Part shown: in pieces, positions 28,522 through 37,203 of the stretch
Layout of the letters: every line of letters begins with the position of its first letter
How positions within the stretch are numbered: the first letter of the stretch is position 1
From: Candidatus Babelota bacterium
GTDB taxonomy: Bacteria > Babelota > Babeliae > Babelales > Vermiphilaceae
Direction: 5' to 3'
Assembly: GCA_003963225.1 (NCBI GenBank)
Contig: RXKB01000016.1
Span: 99,291-163,290 of the forward strand
DNA: 64,000 nt
Program-made: the position numbers and the translations under genes
The notes under the pieces: model-generated
Seen by the model: only the letters and a program-made list of their open reading frames with translations
Databases searched by the model: none
What the model was told of the DNA's origin: nothing

Positions 28522-29022
28522 ATGAAAAACGGATATATTTTTGTAATATTATTGCATATTTTTACTATTATACGGCCATCAACTGTTCAGGAAAATATTG
28601 AAGAGATTGATAAAAAATTTTTAAATTTTCACTCAGATAATAAAAAAATTGTATTAAGCGTATATGATTGGTTACTTGCTTGCAATGTTTCAATGGATTG
28701 TACAAGAGAAGAAATTGAGCAAGCAATAGAACATTTAAGCAGAGAAGATTTTTATATTATTAATAATTATGCTCATCAGTATGTTTTTCAAATGTTTCAA
28801 GATTGTGCCGATCAAAAGCATGATGAAATGTTAACATGCTTGATAGGTAGTATAGTATATACTAATAACCAACGATATGAGCTGATTGCACAAAAACAAA
28901 TCTTAGATCATGATATATTAAGCAACATGCTTAAACAAAACATAATTGCTTTTTTGGTAGCAGGTTCGATTGTTAGGCGCTTTCTAACCCGGATTAAATC
29001 AACTACTGTTCTGCAAGTATAA
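28522..29022 (+). CDS. Small exported or membrane protein of unknown function
   Basis: 166 residues. The N-terminus MKNGYIFVILLHIFTIIRP looks like a signal peptide or anchor. The middle is helical and acidic with several cysteines (DWLLACNVSMDC, FQDCADQ, LTCLIGS). A second hydrophobic stretch, NIIAFLVAGSIVRRFL, lies near the C-terminus. AGTAGGAG precedes the start. It directly follows the decayed gene at 28075 and has the same architecture (signal peptide, short helical body, C-terminal hydrophobic segment). Confidence 0.65.
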   Translation: MKNGYIFVILLHIFTIIRPSTVQENIEEIDKKFLNFHSDNKKIVLSVYDWLLACNVSMDCTREEIEQAIEHLSREDFYIINNYAHQYVFQMFQDCADQKHDEMLTCLIGSIVYTNNQRYELIAQKQILDHDILSNMLKQNIIAFLVAGSIVRRFLTRIKSTTVLQV

Positions 29023-29033
29023 GTATTTTGGAT

Positions 29034-29068
29034 AAAAAAAAGGCTGTTCAAAAAAAAGCCTTTTTTTA
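29034..29068. terminator. Bidirectional intrinsic terminator
   Basis: AAAAAAAGGCT pairs with AGCCTTTTTTT across an 11-base loop. Runs of A and T flank the GGCT/AGCC core. It lies between the convergent genes ending at 29022 and 29098 and can stop transcription from both sides. Confidence 0.85.
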
Positions 29069-29097
29069 TTGTATGATTTTTTAACAGCTAATTATCT

Positions 29098-32000
29098 TCA
29101 TTGATTTTGGTTTTGCCAATATTGGTTTTGTGCTTGTTGCCAATCTTGTTGTTGTGGTTGTTGGTCTTGGTAAGCTTTGTTCAGTTCATCTTGATACGCT
29201 TGAAAGTCTTCTTGTGTCATTGGTGGTGCAGAAGGTTCAGTAACATGGTGAACTTCAGATCTAGTCATTGGTTGCTGTTGATAATAATAAAGTTGACATT
29301 TTTGTTGCCAAAGGTCTTGCAGAACTTTTTTATACTGCTCTTCTTTTGTTTTTTGTTTTTCTAAATCTTCTTTTATTCTTTTAAGATCATCTGCAGATGT
29401 TTTTTCTTTTTGTGGTGCTATTGGGTATACAAATGATGTTGGTGTGTAAATGGTACTGTTCCATAAAGTAGGATCACACTTTTTAATGGTATTAACTAAC
29501 ATATTATTTTGTTGTTTTAATAACGTCACACTAGTATAAAGATCATCTACTTCCTTTTGAGCTTTTTCTGTTTGCTCTATTTTGTTATGTATCAAGGTAT
29601 ATATACTATCATATTGGTATTGATCAAAATACGATGCATGATTTTTTGCATTTTTAATAATAGTTAAAATATCCCACCCTGCGTTGTTTGGTATATGTAC
29701 ATTTGCGTTATAGTTTAATAATAGATTGACATTGTCTATATTCCCTTGTTCTGCTGCCCTATGTAACGGTGTATTGCCTTGCTGATCTTGTTCATTTACG
29801 TGAGGGTATTTTTGTACTATTTTTTTCAAAATATCATATTTTGAGTACTCTGCTGCCAAATGTAAGACAGATTTTCCGTCAGTTGTTTTTTGTGCGATAT
29901 TACAAGGCTTTGTTAAAAGATCAATAGTAATGTCATCTTGTTTGTTTACAATACTTAACATAAGTGCATTATAACCTTGATTATCTGTATCAAGTGGTGA
30001 TGCTTTGTGATCAAGCAATAGTTTGCATATTTGTCTATGCCCATTTTTAATGGCATAATGTAAGGGCAAAGTGCCATTTGGAAAATGTTCGTTAATATTT
30101 AACCCCTTTTTTAAAGCAACTGTTATTTGGTCTGTAAGTTTGTTATTAATAGCATATTCTAAAAAGCAATTTTTATTTTCGATTGGTTGTCTAAAAAATA
30201 CTGTTCTGTCAACTGAACTCATTTTTTCAAGCAGTTTTTCAAAAAAATAAGTATCTTTTAATGTAAGCGTTTTGTGTGTAAGTGATAAAAATTCTGATGG
30301 AGAAAAACTTTGCAGAAGAAGATCAAAAATATCATGATTTCCATATTTCAAACACATTTCTAACGTGTTTTGATTGTTTGGACTTTTTACTTTTGGGTCT
30401 GCTCCACGTTTAATAAGAAGTTCAATATGTTTTTTATTATCATAATTATTTTGCAAAGCATATTGTAATGGCGTAATGCTATCTTTTGTGTGTGGTTTGT
30501 TAACCAGTTCTGGTGTTGCAAAAAGTTCAATTATGTCAATGTTTTTTGTTTTAAGAGCAGCAAAAAGGTAGTTTTTTGTATCAATTTTTGGCATATGTTT
30601 TGTTGGTTTCATAATCATGAGCGCATGTGTATTTTGTGCTTCAATTGCATAGTCAACTGGAGAGTTACCATTATTATCTTGCTCATGAATTAAGCTTGAA
30701 TATTCTTGTGCTAATAATGTATACGCGTTTTTATTATGAAATCGAATGGCAAAATGCAAAAGATTTGAACCTGTTTCTGTCTTTTTAAAAGCCATTTCTG
30801 GGTATATTTTTATAATGCGTTTTAGTTCAGCGCCTTGTGAATCTAAATTGTTATAATTAACTATTAATCCAATTGCAATATTCCAGCCGTCGGCACCATA
30901 TACATTTTGATTGCATCCTTGAACAATTAAAAAATCATAAATTTTTTTATGTCCACCGACTCCTGCCAATAACAATGGAGTGTAGCCGTTAAATGAAGAG
31001 TTTGATTGTTGTACTCTTTGCTCAAGATTTGCTTTGTCTCCTGCTGCAAAAAGTGTTACAAGCTCATAATTGCCATTTTTACAAGCCGTTAAAAATGGAG
31101 AAAAGCCTGTTTTTGGATTTGGCTCATTAATAGCTTTTGCTTTATCTGGCAGCTTATTAAGAATTTCAATCGAAAGTTTTGTGTCGTTCAAAGCAAGATC
31201 TAATAAGGAATCACCCTGATCATTGCGTACCAAATTACTTGTTGATTGGTCTATCAAATGTGTATGACATAACAATAAATCTATTATTTCTTTATTTATA
31301 TCAGTATTTTTTATCTCCTGATTGCTTAAAATAACATGAAGTGGAGTGTCTTTGTTTGTGTTTACTATATTTGCTGTCCCCGGTGCATATTGTAAAAGCA
31401 GTTTAATGCCTTTTACATCCTGTTTTTTTGTGGCAATTAACAATGGGCAGTTGCCTTGGTCATCTTTGGTATACGCAAGCTCAGCGTTTTGCTGCAATAT
31501 TTTTTCACAAAGTGTGTAATCTATTTTTTTTGTTTTAAAAAGATCGGTTAAATATTGGTTTTCTTTTGGTAGATGTGTTAAAAAGTATTCTTTGCCGCCT
31601 TTCCATTGCTGATTGCATGCAATTTGAAACGGTGTTTCATTATTGTTGTTGGTGATTTTTTCTAAAGCAGGATTTTTTTTGATAATTAAATCAACTAATT
31701 TTTCATCTTGTTGCATGACTGCATAATGCAAAGGTGTATTGCCATCTTTGTCTTTAATATTCAAGTTTGCACCATGTTCAATTAAAAAATAAGCTAGTGG
31801 TGCTATATTTTCTCTAAATTTAATAAGGTAATGCAGCGGTGTTTGGCCATCATGATTTGGAATGTTAATTACTTTTTTATCGTAAGCTATTATTTTTTTA
31901 AAAGCATCTATCTTATTTTTATACAAAGCATACATGGCTGCGGTGTCATCTGTTATATTTTTTGCGGTAACATCAAGATTTTTACAGGTCAAAAGAAAAT

Positions 32001-32781
32001 TAACTATTTCATCATTTTCGTTGTATATGATTGCAAAATGTAAAGGTGTTTGTTCATCAATATCTTTTTGATTTAGCACATGAGGAAAGGCGTCTAGAAT
32101 ATATTTTGCTTGATCAACGTTACCTTTTTTGCAAATAATATGAATAAGACTATTACCTTGTTTATTTTGATGCTCAGTACACACTTTTTGCCATTCTTCT
32201 GGGGTGCTATGATCTTTAAAATATTTTAGTATAGCGGTATTATCAGGCAATATAATAGTGTGTTGATATTGAATAGATTTAAACAATGGCACATCACCAT
32301 CGTTATTTGGTGTGAATAAAGGAACTTGATAGTCCATTAAAAGTGCGATTGCTTTGATATTTCCAAATTGGCAAGCATCATGTAGAGGGGTGTTTCCATC
32401 ATTATCTTTTATTTCTACGTTTGCATAGCCACGTTCATTTGGCCAAAAAGAAGGAGCATTTTTTTTAGAAGAAAAAAGTAACCCTTTTTGATGTACATAG
32501 TTTAAATATTCTATATTGGCTGGTTTTACTAATTCGTGCATAATAGAGTTGCCATCTTCTGCTTTATATTTAAATGTTGCCCCACTTTCTATTAATGTTT
32601 TAAATAGCTCAAAATCATTTTTTTGTATTGCTTCATAAAGTGATTTTGATTTTTGTATGCTTGCATCAGTCAGCTTATCCCAAGGAATAGCAACAAAATT
32701 GTACATCCAACTGCACGGGTTGCACATAGGAAACGTAGAGGATGAGGTTAATAAAAAAAATGCAAAAAATAGGTTAACCAT
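29098..32781 (-). CDS. Giant exported ankyrin-repeat protein
   Basis: 1227 residues. A signal peptide (MVNLFFAFFLLTSSSTFPMC) leads into well over twenty ankyrin repeats spanning roughly residues 45-1060. Recurring units include DGNTPLHDACQFGNIKAIAL, DGQTPLHYLIKFRE, DKDGNTPLHYAVMQQDEKLV and QGNTPLHRAAEQGNIDNVNL. After them comes a charged coiled-coil-like region (about 1080-1160) and a Gln/Asn-rich end. Ankyrin arrays bind proteins; in intracellular bacteria, exported ones often act on host targets. No catalytic domain is seen. A terminator lies just beyond its stop. Confidence 0.93.
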   Translation of the reverse strand: MVNLFFAFFLLTSSSTFPMCNPCSWMYNFVAIPWDKLTDASIQKSKSLYEAIQKNDFELFKTLIESGATFKYKAEDGNSIMHELVKPANIEYLNYVHQKGLLFSSKKNAPSFWPNERGYANVEIKDNDGNTPLHDACQFGNIKAIALLMDYQVPLFTPNNDGDVPLFKSIQYQHTIILPDNTAILKYFKDHSTPEEWQKVCTEHQNKQGNSLIHIICKKGNVDQAKYILDAFPHVLNQKDIDEQTPLHFAIIYNENDEIVNFLLTCKNLDVTAKNITDDTAAMYALYKNKIDAFKKIIAYDKKVINIPNHDGQTPLHYLIKFRENIAPLAYFLIEHGANLNIKDKDGNTPLHYAVMQQDEKLVDLIIKKNPALEKITNNNNETPFQIACNQQWKGGKEYFLTHLPKENQYLTDLFKTKKIDYTLCEKILQQNAELAYTKDDQGNCPLLIATKKQDVKGIKLLLQYAPGTANIVNTNKDTPLHVILSNQEIKNTDINKEIIDLLLCHTHLIDQSTSNLVRNDQGDSLLDLALNDTKLSIEILNKLPDKAKAINEPNPKTGFSPFLTACKNGNYELVTLFAAGDKANLEQRVQQSNSSFNGYTPLLLAGVGGHKKIYDFLIVQGCNQNVYGADGWNIAIGLIVNYNNLDSQGAELKRIIKIYPEMAFKKTETGSNLLHFAIRFHNKNAYTLLAQEYSSLIHEQDNNGNSPVDYAIEAQNTHALMIMKPTKHMPKIDTKNYLFAALKTKNIDIIELFATPELVNKPHTKDSITPLQYALQNNYDNKKHIELLIKRGADPKVKSPNNQNTLEMCLKYGNHDIFDLLLQSFSPSEFLSLTHKTLTLKDTYFFEKLLEKMSSVDRTVFFRQPIENKNCFLEYAINNKLTDQITVALKKGLNINEHFPNGTLPLHYAIKNGHRQICKLLLDHKASPLDTDNQGYNALMLSIVNKQDDITIDLLTKPCNIAQKTTDGKSVLHLAAEYSKYDILKKIVQKYPHVNEQDQQGNTPLHRAAEQGNIDNVNLLLNYNANVHIPNNAGWDILTIIKNAKNHASYFDQYQYDSIYTLIHNKIEQTEKAQKEVDDLYTSVTLLKQQNNMLVNTIKKCDPTLWNSTIYTPTSFVYPIAPQKEKTSADDLKRIKEDLEKQKTKEEQYKKVLQDLWQQKCQLYYYQQQPMTRSEVHHVTEPSAPPMTQEDFQAYQDELNKAYQDQQPQQQDWQQAQNQYWQNQNQ

Positions 32782-33122
32782 GAGAAAAATCCTTTTGATG
32801 AATACAAATTACACTCAATAATACTACATTTTTTTAACTTGAGCAGCTATTATTTTGTATTTTTTCATTGTTGATTGGTTGCTTGGGAGCATTTCATATG
32901 GTGTTTTGTTGTTATTTAAGATAATATTTTTATATTTCTTGGAGCGTTTATAGATCAAAAAAATGCTTATCTAGCAAACCTCTTGATGTATGTAATTAAG
33001 TAAGTAAAAAAGATTTTGTATTGGGAACTTATAAGCAACATATCATAAAATACAGCTTTTTCTTGCAGATAAGCATTGCTTTGATATATGGTTACAAAAA
33101 ATGTGTATGAGTATTGTGCCAT
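32782..33122. other. Divergent intergenic region between the ankyrin gene and the namZ-like gene
   Basis: 341 AT-rich bases without a credible gene. It must contain promoters for both divergent genes; one candidate is listed at 33063-33090. I see no repeat or structured RNA. Confidence 0.5.
33063..33090 (+). promoter_or_regulatory. Candidate promoter for the namZ-like gene
   Basis: TTGCAG at 33063-33068 and TATATG at 33085-33090 are 16 bases apart. The -10 lies about 32 bases before the ATG at 33123. There is no clear Shine-Dalgarno sequence, so the mRNA may have a very short leader. Confidence 0.35.
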
Positions 33123-34370
33123 ATGATTACTTTTTTCAAAAAACAGTTTTGTGTTTATTTGGCGATAGCAAAGTTAGGTTTCTTTTTTACCACTTGTACA
33201 ACTGAAAAAAAAATATTGTTAGGTATTGAATGCATTACAAAAAAAACAATAAAACAACATACAAAAAAAGGTAATCCTTGCGTTGGTCTCATTACTAATC
33301 AAACAGGAATTACTCAAAAAGGGCTTTTGTCAGTACAAGTATTGCAACAAAAAAGTATTACTGTTTCTACTATTTTTGCACCTGAACATGGCTATTGGGG
33401 CACGGTGCCTGCAGGAAATCCTGTACAAACAACAGTTGATCCTATTTCAAAGGTCCCGGTGGTCAGTTTGTATGCTCATGGTGCAGGCAAAAATTTAACA
33501 AAAGAACAGGTGCAAAATATAGATGTGCTTATTTTTGATATGCAAGATTGTGGAATGAGGCATTTTACTTACATTTCAACGTTGTACAAAGTAATGGAAG
33601 GGTGTGCAAAATATAAGGTTCCTTTACTAGTAACAGACAGGCCTAATCCATTAGGTGGATTAATGGAAGGGCCGCTTGTTGATCCAGCACTTGTTTCATT
33701 TATTTCAATAGCGCCTATTCCCCTGCGGCATGGCATGACCATAGGCGAGCTTGCGTTATATTTTAATAAACAGTTTTTTAAAAATAGTGTTCATTTAATG
33801 GTCGTTCCCATGAAAAATTATACAAGATCTTTACAAGATTTTATTTTTTTTAAGCGATTGTCTCCAAACTTGCCAAATAAAAATGCAATATACGGATATT
33901 CTTTTTTGGGATTAGTAGGAGAAATAGAGCCTTTTGATGTAGGGGTTGGTACTCCGTACGCATTTCAACAGATTGGTCTTCCTGCTAATTGTGCAGGATC
34001 ATCGGTTTTTTGTGAAAAAATACTTAAGGCTTTTTTAAAGTATGGCATAGGATCAAAAATAGTGACTTATACAGACAAGAAAAAAAGAACATGCGTTGGC
34101 GTTAGATTTACGTTTAATACTAATCAAACATGGTCAACCATGTTCTGTTTAAAAACTGTATTGCAAAAAGCACAAAAAACACATATTCCGCTACTTTTTT
34201 CACAATCATTTTCCAAAGCTTTTGGCCAAGATACATTACCAAAATATATCTTGGGAGGTGGTACAATACATAATTATTCCTCACAATTTTCCTGCGATCT
34301 TACATTATTTTACAATAAGGCTGAGTCTTGCATGTTATATACAAATAAACCTTTTGTTACACAACGTTAG
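33123..34370 (+). CDS. DUF1343 protein, NamZ-type exo-beta-N-acetylmuramidase
   Basis: 415 residues from ATG 33123. A hydrophobic N-terminus (about residues 1-25, ending in FFFTTCTTEK) suggests export, possibly as a lipoprotein. Family motifs are strong: VGLITNQTGI, IFAPEHGYWGTVPAG, DVLIFDMQDCGMRHFTYIS, VTDRPNPLGGLMEGPLVDP and LRHGMTIGELA. NamZ (YbbC) removes terminal N-acetylmuramic acid from peptidoglycan fragments, a recycling or foraging role. Its last 14 bases overlap the 3' end of the opposite F-box gene. A decayed second copy lies at 35461-35835. Confidence 0.88.
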   Translation: MITFFKKQFCVYLAIAKLGFFFTTCTTEKKILLGIECITKKTIKQHTKKGNPCVGLITNQTGITQKGLLSVQVLQQKSITVSTIFAPEHGYWGTVPAGNPVQTTVDPISKVPVVSLYAHGAGKNLTKEQVQNIDVLIFDMQDCGMRHFTYISTLYKVMEGCAKYKVPLLVTDRPNPLGGLMEGPLVDPALVSFISIAPIPLRHGMTIGELALYFNKQFFKNSVHLMVVPMKNYTRSLQDFIFFKRLSPNLPNKNAIYGYSFLGLVGEIEPFDVGVGTPYAFQQIGLPANCAGSSVFCEKILKAFLKYGIGSKIVTYTDKKKRTCVGVRFTFNTNQTWSTMFCLKTVLQKAQKTHIPLLFSQSFSKAFGQDTLPKYILGGGTIHNYSSQFSCDLTLFYNKAESCMLYTNKPFVTQR

Positions 34371-35322
34371 TAGGTGGATTGAGTATTGAAGGTAATACTT
34401 TATCTTGCCAATGCTGATAAGTACTTCTAATTGCTTCTAACTCTTTTTCTGGACTAAAAATGTTATTTTGATCTGGTTTAATCCCATGCTCTCTTAAATA
34501 AGCTATTATTAATTGAGATCGTTTTAAAATTATTTTAGCAATTTTTTCATATTTTGCTTCTTTTTTAATAATATCACAAGAATATTTTTTTGTATTTACT
34601 ATTTCCAATGCAGACATATATATTGGATTATTTTGTGCATTATTGCCTACATAAGAAGGGTACAGTACTAAACAATTACATTCTATAAAATATATAATTA
34701 AAGGTAGGTATACATGCGATACTGTGTAATAATCTTTTTCATTAAATGATTCCTCTAGTAAAACATATAAAAAGGATGGTAGTATACAACGATTGTCTTT
34801 GTTGCTGTTTATGACATCAGAAATATATTTTTTAAAATTATAAAGCTTTGCCATATTTCTTTTCCAAGATTCATATGGTGTATAGTGTTTATAACCACGT
34901 TTATATAGAATAATCTCTAAGCTTGGTAAACATCCATCAATAAGGTTAAATATGTGATTATTTAAGGATTTTTTTACTAGATTAACACAATTACAAGCAA
35001 GATTGTTTTGTTTTGTATGCATTATTTGGCACAAACGCTTATTAACACTTGCAAGTGAATAAAAGTGTCTAAAGTAATGCGCGCATTCCCTATCTAGTTG
35101 CTTTTCTGTGCAATCATTTAGATTGCTTGTGTATTTGTGCAGCAAGTTTTGGTTGGGACAATCCATGTTGCTATAGGTAATAATTTGCACAATAAGTTCA
35201 TCAGGCAATTGTGAAAAATAATCAGTATATGATTTTTGAACTTTTTTTAATAAGAAGAAGCTTCCTTTGGCCGATGAGATAATTAATAAAAACAACGCGT
35301 ATACAGGGTATATTTTTTTCAT
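34357..35322 (-). CDS. Exported F-box-domain protein
   Basis: 321 residues. A signal peptide (MKKIYPVYALFLLIISSAKG) precedes an F-box near residues 38-100: FSQLPDELIVQIITYSN, then LASVNKRLCQIMH. The rest is helical with no recognised substrate-binding repeat. F-box domains in eukaryotes dock onto Skp1 in SCF ubiquitin ligases. Bacterial copies are usually effectors that redirect host ubiquitylation; here that role is inference. It lies between the namZ-like gene and its decayed copy, and resembles in layout the broken F-box gene at 1654-3418. Confidence 0.75.
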   Translation of the reverse strand: MKKIYPVYALFLLIISSAKGSFFLLKKVQKSYTDYFSQLPDELIVQIITYSNMDCPNQNLLHKYTSNLNDCTEKQLDRECAHYFRHFYSLASVNKRLCQIMHTKQNNLACNCVNLVKKSLNNHIFNLIDGCLPSLEIILYKRGYKHYTPYESWKRNMAKLYNFKKYISDVINSNKDNRCILPSFLYVLLEESFNEKDYYTVSHVYLPLIIYFIECNCLVLYPSYVGNNAQNNPIYMSALEIVNTKKYSCDIIKKEAKYEKIAKIILKRSQLIIAYLREHGIKPDQNNIFSPEKELEAIRSTYQHWQDKVLPSILNPPTNVV

Positions 35323-35460
35323 GCTATTTTTTACCTTATTACTATAAATTAAAAAATTATTAATAGTAATAGTATAGATTAAAAAAATTATAATTAAACT
35401 GTTTTTTATTTTTTAAATACTTGAACAACCTTATTCATAGAGAATAAAATAACGTAAAGA

Positions 35461-35835
35461 GTCTTTGATAAGTTAGTTTGGAGAGTGTACTTTTTTAATA
35501 AATTTTTTTTTACAGGCGTTAATTTTTGTAAAAAGATAGTACATTTTTTGTAGTATAGCATAGGAATAAAAATGATTATATATACAAAAAATAAAAGGAT
35601 AACATGAAATATGTTTAGTATTGCATCAATATTAAAAGCAGCAAATGAATTATCTATTCCTTTAACTTTTTCACAAGCATTTTCTAAAGCTTTTGGTAAT
35701 GATACATTGCAAAAACGTATTTTAGCAGGTCCAATGCTCAATAATTATAATGAACTAATTGATGTTGATCTTACTTTGTTTTACAAAAAAGCTAAACCTT
35801 GTTTTTTCTATAAACAAATGCAGTATTACAATTAA
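35461..35835 (+). pseudogene. Decayed second copy of the namZ-like gene (C-terminal part)
   Basis: The frame at 35611-35835 encodes LTFSQAFSKAFGNDTL and DVDLTLFYKKAKPC, matching LLFSQSFSKAFGQDTL and SCDLTLFYNKAESC at the end of the intact protein at 33123-34370. The match continues upstream through stops: FCKKIVHFL, stop (35551-35553), YSIGIKMIIYTKNKR resembles FCEKILKAFLKYGIGSKIVTYTDKKKR. A TGA at 35605-35607 replaces the Trp of the intact gene. FDKLVWRVY near 35464 resembles FDVGVGTPY. Similarity fades before 35461. This is a degraded 3' duplicate, not a functional small gene. Confidence 0.85.
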
Positions 35836-35886
35836 TTATACTAAACATAGCAGCATTTTTTTTGATTAAAAAATTATTTTTAATGC

Positions 35887-35932
35887 TTTATATAAGGCAT
35901 TTGTGTTTTGAAAGATAAATGCCTTATATAAA
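35887..35932. repeat. Perfect 16-base inverted repeat
   Basis: TTTATATAAGGCATTT at 35887-35902 is the exact reverse complement of AAATGCCTTATATAAA at 35917-35932, with a 14-base spacer. No strong T-run follows, so a terminator is possible but not typical. Confidence 0.7.
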
Positions 35933-36014
35933 AATGGCTCTGCATGAACAATAAAATATTTGTTCTAGTATGAATAGATAGTGTATGTAAATGGAAAATA
36001 TTGTTAACCATGAA

Positions 36015-36075
36015 AAAGGGTATTAATACATTTATACAATATAGTTTGCATTACATAGATTTATTAATACCCTTT
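36015..36075. repeat. Perfect 14-base inverted repeat
   Basis: AAAGGGTATTAATA at 36015-36028 is the exact reverse complement of TATTAATACCCTTT at 36062-36075, with a 33-base spacer. The function is unknown. Confidence 0.65.
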
Positions 36076-36295
36076 ATACACACAAGTTTAATATTGAGTT
36101 GAGCAAGAATATTAAATAGTTTAGTGTAAAAACGTTATTTAGTACGATACAAAGCTATTTAATAAAATATATAGTTAATCTGCTTTTAAACATAAGTATT
36201 GCTTTCGGTATATGATTTTTTTGTATTTAATTTTGTATAATTATGGAAAAACAATTTTTTTAAGTAAACATTTATCGTTATTTAGTATGTATTAT

Positions 36296-36838
36296 TTAAG
36301 TTGAAAGTTTTTGTATACACCATTCAATACCATCTTTTATGTACTGCAATGGCTGAACTGCAAAATAGGCAATAGTAGATTTTACTGAGACATTCGAGTT
36401 GGCAACTTTTTGATTGGGTGTTTGTAAATTAAAAGTCTCTGTTATTGTGTTTTCAAAAAACTCTTTTGTATCAACTCCTCTTTTAATGCCAACATCTTTG
36501 CGTAAGATTTCTCCATTTTTTATATAAACAAAAGTTGGTATACGATCTACTTTATGTTTTTCACATACACGCTTTGCTTTATCAAAATTTATTGTAATAA
36601 AGCTTACTGTATCTTTAAATAGTGGATGTTCGGTTAGTTGATTAAAAGTATTTTTAAATGAGGTGCATATGCCACACCAAGCGGCTGAAAAAATAACAAA
36701 CATAGGTTTTTGATTGTAGGTAAGCATTGTTTCAAACTCTTGATCATCATCTATAAAACGCGGTGCTATGCATTTAATCGGCATATGTACCATAAAGCTA
36801 TACACTGTTAACATAATATATAAGTATTTTTCTTTCAT
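36296..36838 (-). CDS. Exported thioredoxin-like protein
   Basis: 180 residues. The hydrophobic N-terminus (about residues 3-20) is a signal peptide. A thioredoxin fold follows with the redox motif WCGIC inside FSAAWCGICTSFKNTF, and the cis-proline loop RIPTFVYIKNG. It probably reduces or isomerises disulfides in the periplasm or on the surface, or acts outside the cell. The C-terminal 40 residues are not part of the usual thioredoxin fold. It stands alone between two long intergenic stretches. Confidence 0.87.
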   Translation of the reverse strand: MKEKYLYIMLTVYSFMVHMPIKCIAPRFIDDDQEFETMLTYNQKPMFVIFSAAWCGICTSFKNTFNQLTEHPLFKDTVSFITINFDKAKRVCEKHKVDRIPTFVYIKNGEILRKDVGIKRGVDTKEFFENTITETFNLQTPNQKVANSNVSVKSTIAYFAVQPLQYIKDGIEWCIQKLST

Positions 36839-36998
36839 AACATCCCTTTTTATACTAAAATATCATTTCTTATATATGAGTATCAATAATAAATACATAC
36901 TACTAAAATTAATACTAAGCTGGTAACTATAAGTACTATGTTCATTGAAAAAAGTATGGTTAAAGGAAAAGTGCATTAGATTTTTTGAATAAAAATAC

Positions 36999-37007
36999 TG
37001 TTATACT
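36999..37007 (+). promoter_or_regulatory. Candidate extended -10 promoter for nrdAB
   Basis: TGTTATACT combines an extended TG with TATACT (37002-37007). The -35 region is poor, as is typical for extended -10 promoters. Transcription from it would give a leader of roughly 190 bases before the nrdA ATG. Confidence 0.4.
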
Positions 37008-37027
37008 AAATAAAAAAAGTTGTTGAT

Positions 37028-37079
37028 CATCTAGCGTTTACCTATTAACCTAGATGGGTAACTATCTGCTTACCCTTTT
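37028..37079 (+). promoter_or_regulatory. Tandem hairpins in the nrdA leader, possible attenuator
   Basis: CATCTAG (37028-37034) pairs with CTAGATG (37050-37056). GGGTAA (37056-37061) pairs with TTACCC (37070-37075), which is followed by TTTT. A second TTACC at 37038-37042 could instead pair with GGTAA, so two mutually exclusive folds exist. The stems are short, so regulation is only a possibility. Confidence 0.3.
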
Positions 37080-37203
37080 ATGAGAACATTGACTTTTATA
37101 TTCAAAAAGAACACATCAAAATGTGTATGGGGATTATTTGTGTTCAAATGTATTGGTGTGGTAACAAGTGGATAATAAAAATGTGTATTTATGAAAGGAA
37201 TAA

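Larger units (their letters stand above)
35836..36295. other. Gene-free stretch with two inverted repeats
   Basis: 460 very AT-rich bases between the namZ pseudogene and the thioredoxin-like gene. No frame of note is present. It contains two separate perfect inverted repeats (listed at 35887-35932 and 36015-36075). It may be the remains of a lost gene. Confidence 0.5.
36839..37203. other. Long upstream region and leader of nrdAB
   Basis: 365 bases without a gene between the divergent thioredoxin-like gene and nrdA. It contains an extended -10 promoter candidate and two adjacent hairpins in the predicted leader, listed separately. I could not identify convincing NrdR boxes. Confidence 0.5.

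Noticed and set aside
35611..35835. A functional 74-residue small protein
   Set aside because: It aligns to the extreme C-terminus of the neighbouring namZ-like protein, and the alignment continues upstream through stop codons.
36839..37203. NrdR-binding boxes upstream of nrdA
   Set aside because: I saw ACACA/TGTGT-like pieces but no paired, properly spaced boxes matching the consensus.
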